Positions 59,601 through 64,000 of a DNA stretch of 64,000 nt are shown one piece after another. Every line of letters starts with the position of its first letter. Positions within the stretch are counted from its first letter, which is position 1. This DNA comes from Trileptium ribeirensis (lineage: Eukaryota; Nematoda; Enoplea; Enoplida; Thoracostomopsidae). The stretch is from assembly GCA_030248225.1 (NCBI GenBank), contig JASANE010018342.1:62001-126000 (forward strand), written 5' to 3'. The notes beneath the pieces are model-generated. The model did not search any database. It worked only from the letters and a program-made list of their open reading frames with translations, and was not told the DNA's origin. Both the position numbers and the translations under genes were made by a program.

Positions 59601-61344
59601 GAATGTTCCTAAAATGTGGAACAAAGATTTAGGCATCTTTTGAGGATCCAAATCCTGTCAAAATAGAGTAAGCGTGAATTCTGTTACAAACTGCTGTTTC
59701 TGGTCTAGGTTTTATGTATCTCGTGATTTTATGCACGCTTCTGAGAAATATCTTTAGCCTATTCAAGTTTGATTGGTTTATAAAATTAAATGTATAAATT
59801 AGTTTCTATGTTTGGCGTCCTATCGGACACATCTACAGTATTTGGTGAAAAATATACGAAATATTATGAATAAATTGGCAAATAGTATGAATAAATTGGC
59901 AAACTGTCATATTTGTGGGAGTACAATAATGCAGAAATTGTGCTTAATTTACAATTTGGCGCTGTTTTCAAAAATCGAGCGCGCGAACTTCTTTTGGGTC
60001 CCAAGGAAAAGTTATGAACTCTTAACCCTTTCATGCCCGAATTAATTTGTGTATCGTGCAATGCTTGACAAACGCAAGCCTGCGCCAGGGATCGAACCCG
60101 AAACGTACGAGTGAAACTTGTGTACGCAAACCACTGAGCCATCTGAGGGCTGTTGCTCGGTTCTTTAAGAAACCTCACAATGCGAGCGAATAACAACGAA
60201 CGTTCAAAAGTGCGATATACGACAAACTCAGTAAACACAGCGAGTCGCAATGTGCGTTGGGTCCATTTGGACCTAGTGGGCATGAGAGCATTAAAGATCA
60301 GTAAAATTACTGAAAAATTAACAAATTAATCAGCCTAAACGCGACATTGTTTAGTACGTAGCGCACGTTTTTAATATAGTTAATGTTATTTATGTAGCTA
60401 ATATAAAGATAAGCCAAGGTGTATTATATCATTGGATGTCGTATAGAAACAATTTCATCCCAGTTTCAGTATTTGCTTCACTGGACGCCCGTATCCTAGC
60501 TTATATAACTTATGCACTGTTGCTCTGATGACAATGTCAGCATAAATCTTGTACTAGTTTTGATACAATTTCTCCTCCTAACACGATAGATTTTAATATA
60601 GTTAATGTTATTTATGTAGCTAATATAAAGATAAGCCAAGGTGTATTATATCATTGGATGTTGTATAGAAACAATTTCATCCCAGTTTCAGTATTTGCTT
60701 TACTGGACGCCCGTATCCTAGCTTGTATACCTTATGCACTCTTGCTCTGATGACAATGTCAGCATAAATCTTGTACTAGGTTTGATACAATTTGTCCTCC
60801 TAACACGATAGATTTCATGCAAATATCGCAAAATTTCATACTATTTTTGCATCACCTGTTACACAATAATGTGTAACATGCAAATATATCACGGCAAAAT
60901 TGCATAAATATACTGTTGTGTCCAACATTCCTACAAATATGTTGAATTTTATACATCTGCTATGAGCGCAATATATGTTATAGTGTAAAAATTCACTTCC
61001 AGAAATTGAAAGACGCTGTGGCTCGACACGTTGCATTGTTGGCTGAGTTTCGACAGCAGATTATCATGGTTTGCGATGAATTTGTCCATTGGAATCAATA
61101 CCACCTCATACTACCTCATGTTGATAATAGTAAAGATATGAACGCTGGTGTACCACTTACTGGCTTCACACAAGAATTTCAAAATTTTCGCCATAGCCCG
61201 CACCAAGTCGTTGGTGGAGCTCACAATAGCGAAGGTGTGCTAGTGGATAAGGCTCCGAGCACACGTATCTCATCGGTTCTAGAAATGGCTCGTAATTCGT
61301 CTCCAAATTTTGCCGATACCGATGAAACAGTTAACCAGAATTGA
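43366..61344 (+). CDS. Coiled-coil protein gene, spliced, eight candidate exons
   Basis: Candidate exons are 43366-44630, 45499-45607, 49736-49804, 52959-53023, 54540-54675, 56384-56511, 58753-58839 and 61003-61344. From 45499 on, all AG/GT borders and phases agree (1, 1, 0, 1, 0, 0), giving about 311 residues that are strongly coiled-coil-like (IQELEMIL; LKQQLEQKTKQHRESMVELR; LQCRVLELEQQLSEYQRQL; ESRILELEKSLED). A mixed tail then ends at TGA 61342-61344, and AATAAA follows at 61939. The large first ORF is Ser/Gln/Asn-rich and probably disordered. That layout, a disordered N-terminus then a coiled coil, is common in centrosomal and scaffold proteins, but I do not recognise the family. The link between exon 1 and exon 2 is unresolved. 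Confidence 0.7.
44631..45498. other. Gap between the large ORF and the coiled-coil exons
   Basis: AT-rich sequence with opposed short frames around 44900-45140 that look non-coding. I searched for a linking exon with a two-base lead and a phase-0 donor and did not find one. A 25-base candidate at 44987-45011 (after tttttgcag, before gtaaga) has the wrong phase. Confidence 0.35.
45499..45607 (+). CDS. Coiled-coil gene, exon 2
   Basis: Acceptor tgtttgttttag, donor TCAG|gttcat. It encodes KTNVTTADEFHILQETNSNL, then YGRIQELEMILAGRES plus one base. Heptad hydrophobics (I, L, L, I, L, M, L) mark a coiled coil. The other two frames contain stops. Confidence 0.72.
46240..47400. repeat. Repeat-rich intronic block with GGGCATGAAC modules
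   Basis: ATGGGCATGAACCAGGGGCC (about 46918) and GTGGGCATGAACTAGGGGTC (about 47215) are two copies of one module on either side of an AT-rich core of aaattttgaaa words. The 172-codon frame at 46874-47392 runs across both copies and is best explained by the repeat. Confidence 0.4.
47470..47740. repeat. C-rich / gaaaaattt-core repeat (copy 3)
   Basis: Pyrimidine-rich left part (ctctcccctcttcgtcgg), core ggcgaaattggaaaaaattt, and right border cccctagcctctccccagcc. Similar in plan to 37790-38100. Confidence 0.45.
48460..48800. repeat. C-rich / aaaattttgagg-core repeat (copy 4), two tandem parts
   Basis: Two successive blocks each contain ccccac/cccctc - gcgcg - ttgacaaaat/ttaacaaaat - gaaaattttgagga words followed by cttcagac or cttaagac. 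The plan is the same as in the other ggcaaaat repeats. Confidence 0.45.
49180..49226 (+). other. Weak tRNA-like B-box fragment
   Basis: GCCAGCCGGGTTGATTCCTG resembles a T-arm, with AGGTCGATAACGCGACG upstream as a poor A-box. Only a degraded SINE is plausible. Confidence 0.25.
49500..49679 (-). mobile_element. hAT-type MITE end (GTTACGCCACTG)
   Basis: The segment ends GTTACGCCACTG, the complement of the CAGTGGCGTAAC-type hAT terminus, and contains C-rich blocks like the repeats at 41945 and 50495. The other terminus is not clear. It ends 56 bp before the acceptor of exon 3. Confidence 0.45.
49736..49804 (+). CDS. Coiled-coil gene, exon 3
   Basis: Acceptor tgctattttcag, donor GAAG|gtaatt. With the carried G it encodes ELSVLKDVIGEMQERDIQCD, then RVE plus one base. 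Phase 1 on both sides. Charged heptads continue the coiled coil. Confidence 0.7.
49805..51690. other. Intron sequence of the coiled-coil gene, no further feature
   Basis: AT-rich. A short segment at 50387-50411 lies between ag and gtaatg but does not fit the required phase. A C-rich fragment at 50495-50520 resembles the hAT-MITE interior. Confidence 0.3.
51695..51840. mobile_element. 146-bp fold-back element (long palindrome)
   Basis: The left arm begins AGTTGTAGCACAGCTATCGT and the right arm ends CGCCCGGCTGTGCTACAACT. About 48 bases pair with few mismatches around a loop that contains gacgagttcagacgagtgcg. Weaker pairing extends outward (ACAAGTAAT / ACTTGTAAT). It is a typical fold-back MITE; no clear target duplication was found. 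Confidence 0.75.
52079..52188 (+). repeat. 55-bp direct tandem duplication
   Basis: AGCTTTCCCCACTACATCCG at 52079 recurs as AGCTTTCTCCGCTACATCCG at 52134, with matching downstream TATTTCCTTCCGTT / AATTCCATTCCGTT and GTACATAT words. Two copies. Confidence 0.75.
52959..53023 (+). CDS. Coiled-coil gene, exon 4
   Basis: Acceptor gttaattttag, donor GAG|gtttgc. With the carried G it encodes EQINFFKTKINEQVQKARTS, then EE. It starts in phase 1 and ends in phase 0, which is exactly what is needed between exons 3 and 5. The donor is weaker than the others in this gene. Confidence 0.62.
53288..53815 (+). repeat. 262-bp tandem duplication
   Basis: GCTGAATTTAATGTAGATTG at 53288 recurs as GCTGAATTTAAAGTAGATTG at 53550. 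The two copies stay parallel through TTAGGTGAGT, GAGTTTTTAGA, ATTTAAGCA, GAGGCAACAAATTCAG and CTACATTATAGA / TTACATTATAGA. Moderately diverged. Confidence 0.85.
53875..54092. mobile_element. Long fold-back element with an 18-bp perfect central stem
   Basis: CACACGCAAATACCATTG (53957-53974), loop GTATAATAG, CAATGGTATTTGCGTGTG (53984-54001). Imperfect pairing continues outward: GGGCATTAC / GTAATGCC, AGAGTC / GACTCT, CATAATTTTCAAGAAA / TTTCTTGAAAATTATG, ATTTTAC / GTAAAAT. The whole 0.2-kb segment could form one hairpin. Confidence 0.8.
54540..54675 (+). CDS. Coiled-coil gene, exon 5
   Basis: Acceptor attgcatcag, donor TGCG|gtgaag. It encodes NLKQQLEQKTKQHRESMVEL, then RRKLANCLSS, then a basic patch KAKRKQNTVK and LDYTC plus one base. 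The heptads and high Gln/Glu/Lys content are clear coiled-coil signs. The basic patch could be a nuclear or membrane-binding signal (inference). Confidence 0.75.
55103..55168 (+). other. tRNA-like sequence (SINE fragment)
   Basis: GTGGAGTGGTTAGGTGCC (A-box-like) and CTGACTTCGAATCTCAGGT (T-arm with a CTGA/TCAG stem) lie about 40 bases apart on the plus strand. The B-box deviates from GGTTCGAATCC in its first bases. No acceptor stem is evident. Confidence 0.4.
55739..55988. mobile_element. 250-bp MITE with ~60-bp TIRs, TA-flanked (mariner type)
   Basis: The left end CACTGAAAATAGGTTTCTGT and the right end ACAGAATGTATTTTGAGTG are inverted. The arms continue almost perfectly inward to GCACCACCAGA / TCTGGTGGTGC. 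The flanks are TA (55737-55738 and 55989-55990). The interior is built from repeated ttcaaagaa words. Confidence 0.9.
56384..56511 (+). CDS. Coiled-coil gene, exon 6
   Basis: Acceptor gatacttttcag, donor GCTAAG|gttcgt. The two leading bases complete Val after TC (exon 5), and then ESRVNNLQCRVLELEQQLSE, YQRQLAESENSHLETTLSNH and AK follow. This is the best coiled coil of the window, with Leu or Val at a and d positions across about five heptads. Ends in phase 0. Confidence 0.82.
56537..56833 (+). mobile_element. piggyBac-like MITE, TTAA-flanked, tRNA-like family (copy 4)
   Basis: TTAA at 56533-56536 and 56834-56837. The left end CTCTTACCGTTG and the right end GGAAGTAAAGGG are weakly inverted (CTCTT / CCCTTT). 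The interior GCGAGGAGCCTTAAAGACCT, then GAGCAGCAG, parallels GTGAGGTTCCTTAAGGAACC, then GAGCAACAC, of the 18808 copy. It starts only 25 bp downstream of exon 6. Confidence 0.55.
57944..58195 (+). repeat. 102-bp tandem repeat, about 2.5 copies
   Basis: TGTGAAAAACCTGAAAATTT at 57944, TGTAAAAACATGAAAATTTT at 58046 and AGTAGAAATGAGATTATTTT near 58148 begin successive copies. Each continues with ttc(g)cgccttc(t/g)ccg-type and gctaaattttctgaagtt-type words. Confidence 0.75.
58753..58839 (+). CDS. Coiled-coil gene, exon 7
   Basis: Acceptor ttaatattacag, donor AATAAG|gtatag, phase 0 on both sides. It encodes YESRILELEKSLEDAVYQAP, then SEYVTSMNK. The ESR(I/V)..LE(L/K) start echoes exon 6. Confidence 0.8.
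58840..60021. other. Intron 7 of the coiled-coil gene, left part
   Basis: AT-rich, with no recognised element before the TTAA-flanked MITE at 60026. Confidence 0.3.
60026..60290 (-). mobile_element. piggyBac-like MITE, TTAA-flanked, best copy with tRNA-like core
   Basis: TTAA at 60022-60025 and 60291-60294. The ends are CCCTTTCATGCCC and GGGCATGAGAGCA, inverted at 10 of 13 positions. On the minus strand the core reads TGTGAGGTTTCTTAAAGAAC, CGAGCAACAG, then ATGGCTCAGTGGTTTGCG (A-box) and, 35-40 bases on, CGGGTTCGATCCCTGG (B-box). That is a tRNA-like block of about 70 bases. There is no open frame of note; the 139-codon minus frame across it is incidental. Confidence 0.75.
60370..60813 (+). 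repeat. 222-bp recent tandem duplication
   Basis: Two nearly identical copies (60370-60591 and 60592-60813) begin TTAATATAGTTAATGTTATT and end CTCCTAACACGATAGATTT. They differ at only a handful of positions (for example GATGTCGTATAG / GATGTTGTATAG), so this is the youngest duplication in the window. It lies in intron 7, shortly upstream of the last exon. Confidence 0.9.
61003..61344 (+). CDS. Coiled-coil gene, terminal exon 8
   Basis: Acceptor aattcacttccag, phase 0. It encodes KLKDAVARHVALLAEFRQQI, then IMVCDEFVHWNQYHLILP, and a hydrophilic tail to TGA at 61342-61344 (113 residues). The first 30 residues are amphipathic helix; the tail is Ser/Asn-rich. A poly(A) signal AATAAA is at 61939-61944. 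Confidence 0.8.
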   Translation, partial: KLKDAVARHVALLAEFRQQIIMVCDEFVHWNQYHLILPHVDNSKDMNAGVPLTGFTQEFQNFRHSPHQVVGGAHNSEGVLVDKAPSTRISSVLEMARNSSPNFADTDETVNQN

Positions 61345-63686
61345 ATAGTATTCTGGGTTACCGTAACATTAAATACTAACGAGTATCACCCATTTTGTTT
61401 GCAAAGATTTTTGTTTACAGAAAAGGCAACTAGTAGTTATTAAAACTTAGTACCTATATATATGAAGTTTCAATCCTGCTTACTAGATATAGTGTTAAAA
61501 AACTTCTAATTAGATTAATTAATAATTTTTGCAAAGCTATTTTCTTGCAAAGCTATTTTGAGTAGGAGTAAAATATAATTTAAATGCAACTTTTAAGACA
61601 AATTTTATTACAAATTTATTATAAGATACGAAATGTTTGCTATAAGGGCATTCCTGAAGCATATTTGAGAATTATGATATCTAAGGCCTTAAGTGGTGCA
61701 ATATTTAAGGATCAATTGAAAATTCGCTGATAACCTTAAAAATAGTATTTTTCTGATTTTGAAGCTACTTTTAGCGATTCTAAAGCTTTTTGTACGAAAC
61801 AAGTTTTCTGCTTATTAAAGAGTAAATTTTTCGTGATTTTTAATGTTCACACTTGGGATTTGGTATCATAGGAAACACAAGGTGTTGTTAAAATATATAG
61901 CACCTACACCGGAAGATTATATCCTGTGCATCTCCCATAATAAAAGCTGTGTTTTATTATTTGAAATAGGTTGTACCTGTCACTTCATTTACTGCGAGTA
62001 GAAAAAACTTATGGTTTGTAAATATTAGGCAGCAAATTAGCGTCACAGTCCTTATCCTGGCAATGAAGGTTTTTTATTAACAATTCATTTTATTATGCCT
62101 CAAATTTAACAATTTCTTTATTTTATCAGTCGTTAAATAGCCTCAATACTGGTTATATCACTACCAGCTGTCCCATAAATGTTTATATATTTTCAAAGAA
62201 GATTGATACTCTCACACCTAAATATTAATAATAATGTAATATATTGAACAATTCGAATAGTAGATAAGTTTCTGTCCCAATCTGATTGCGTGATTTCTGT
62301 ACTGTAGAAAAGTTAGCTTTGGGTGAAATTTCTGGAAAAAAACGAGTGTTGTTTCTTTAAGAGAAATCGTTCACAATAGTTTATAATTTGCCGGCAGTTT
62401 ACAGTTTGTAATTGACAACAGTTTACCAGTTCAAAAAATATGGCGTCAGTGTCGCAACTAAAAAGTTACTATATGGTAGGGTCAAAAATGTTATGTGTGG
62501 AAGCAAAATTGAACTAAAGTTTTATATATTAGCTGTAGAACAGAATCTGACATTAATTTTGCGTACAAGATATCTATTACGACTCTGTTGGCCACAATTT
62601 TCACAGCCTAAAATGGCGCAGCGGTATTCCATGTAATACCGCATCGCAGGTCGTTCGCAATTTTTGACAGGCGATTCGGCGACAACGTACGAAGCTAAAA
62701 ATTAGATTCTATTTAATACTTAAACATTTAATATCGGTGAGAAGGGGAACATTGTGGTACTAAGGTGTTGTATAGGTTTGTGTTAATGCACAGCTCTTAT
62801 TGTAGTCAGTATAAATGCAAAGCATGACAAAAGTCGAAAATAAAGCCACAGTCTAGACGCCTGTGCCAAAAACACATTATTTCCCTGCTTTGAAACTAAT
62901 GTAAATACATTAAAACATAATTTGGCTTTGCATCGAATGTTTCATATTTTGTTTAACTATGGCGGTACCTGGTCCTCTGCGCAACATTTACAACAATATT
63001 CCCGTATAAATTTATCTACAACGTATTACATACTTGTTTTAAAAGTTTTCGTTGTTGGTCGTGTTCTTATTTAAATTTTTATCACTCTTCTCAATTTGCT
63101 CACGTTTTTAAGGAAATCATTTCTATTGGGTACTCGATAAAATATTTGTGCATCAAGGTTTCACAGGTGTTCATTAGACCGTCAGTCTTACAAGAGCAGG
63201 TGATGGTATACTGTGCGCTCCTCAACCTTCCTATATAATCGACCGCGGTATTTCGCGGTCGTTTTCAGTTTTACTTTTTCAGGTTTATTGCCTTCTTGGT
63301 GAGTCATACAGATGAAAACCCAACTCATGTTCATGGACTGATTGAAAATCCTCCTTGTCGCCAACAATTTTAAGCACCTCTTAGTATCTGTCTTTGTCTT
63401 GTCCCTGAATGTGCTTATTTAATTCTATTGATGTTTGAGCACGTCCATGTGTATTTCATGTTTTATCGAGTACTAGTTTATACTGCGGTACTAATTGAAA
63501 CATTTGATTGCATATAACAACAAAACTCAGTAACAAGATGTTGTCTTTGTCTTCGGTTGGAGCGATTTTGCATTGTTTTGCATGTCACGAGCATATGTAT
63601 GTTAGAATACTATATTAATCCGTCAGTTATAAGGATCAACACCCTTATCCATAACCTCACCTGCTGACATATCCACATTGTTAACC
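61345..63686. other. 3' flank, no gene recognised
   Basis: The probable 3' UTR runs to the AATAAA at 61939-61944. Beyond it only short frames occur. A small hairpin GACCGCGGTATTTCGCGGTC lies at 63241-63260. Confidence 0.35.
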
Positions 63687-63689
63687 TAA

Positions 63690-63959
63690 AGGCGTGTTGG
63701 CACGCTCGAACTTTTTGCTCAAATTTTGATCAACATTTGAGCTCAAATCAAAAGCATCTTTTTGGTATTTTTTGCAAGTTTGAACGTGTGAACACTGTTC
63801 AAACTTTTCCAAAATATTTCTGTAGTCAATCACGGACGAGATTTCCTACCTGAAAAAGTTTCAGCTCAAATTTTGAAATATCGCAATTTTTCTCTAAAAA
63901 TCACCGTCAAATTTTGAGCTCAAAATTTGAGCAAAAAGTTTGAGCGTATGAACACGCCT
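63690..63959. mobile_element. 270-bp MITE with TAA duplications (PIF/Harbinger-like)
   Basis: The left end AGGCGTGTTGGCACGCTCGA and the right end TTGAGCGTATGAACACGCCT are inverted with few mismatches. Inside, CTTTTTGCTCAAATTTTGA and its complement continue the arms. TAA flanks both sides (63687-63689 and 63960-63962), the 3-bp duplication typical of PIF/Harbinger elements. The superfamily call rests on that duplication. Confidence 0.82.
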
Positions 63960-64000
63960 TAAGTTGTCTCTCAACTTCCCAATTTTTCATCCTATCAATT

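Noticed and set aside
59864..60283. 139-codon minus-strand frame
   Set aside because: It runs through the TTAA-flanked MITE and its tRNA-like block, so it is not a gene.

Overview
The window looks like a piece of an invertebrate animal nuclear genome. It is AT-rich and gene-poor, has GT-AG introns of one to several kb, and is crowded with cut-and-paste DNA transposons, short inverted-repeat elements (MITEs), tandem repeats and decayed LINE and LTR pieces. Nothing in the sequence pins down the species. There are no bacterial operons, no CRISPR array and no rRNA gene that I could recognise.

Positions 1-16571, plus strand: the 3' part of a gene for a thioredoxin-fold ER protein that I identify as a TXNDC11 homologue. 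Seven exons (the first cut by the window edge) join with matching intron phases at every junction. The exon at 8032-8144 carries a CGSC thioredoxin active site, and the exon at 8800-8880 carries the NDLPWE signature. The introns hold a 375-bp MITE with 5-bp target duplications (1722-2096), a CAGGG-ended hAT-like element (3376-4495), a minus-strand LINE reverse-transcriptase relic (about 5585-5945), a TA-flanked MITE (6547-6728), two satellite-like arrays and a plus-strand LINE relic (about 14885-15260).

Positions 16572-43365: mostly repeats. Several short elements flanked by TTAA (18808-19152, about 19768-19930, 20265-20373; also 56537-56833 and 60026-60290) form a non-autonomous piggyBac-like family, and its better copies contain a tRNA-like pol III promoter. 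A near-complete but broken piggyBac element with TTAA duplications lies at 22424-24944. It sits inside a repeat whose sister copy near 11813 preserves the empty site. A probable solo LTR (26153-27139) interrupts a 63-bp tandem array. A G+C-richer island (about 27520-33720) has no gene I can name. A pogo/Tigger-type element with iterated subterminal repeats spans 34553-37264.

Positions 43366-61344, plus strand: a gene for a coiled-coil protein. It consists of a 415-codon serine- and glutamine-rich ORF (43383-44630) followed by seven small phase-compatible exons (45499-61344) whose product is rich in coiled-coil heptads. The join between the large ORF and the small exons is not resolved. The ORF's own end reads CILF, which resembles a CaaX prenylation box. 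Introns again carry MITEs (49.5 kb, 51.7 kb, 53.9 kb, 55.7 kb, 56.5 kb, 60.0 kb). The window ends with a TAA-flanked Harbinger-like MITE (63690-63959).

The most interesting material is the TTAA-flanked MITE family with an internal tRNA-like promoter next to a dead piggyBac element, the two insertions dated by empty sites or restored repeats, and the two multi-exon genes, which must be reconstructed across their introns because no single open frame shows them.
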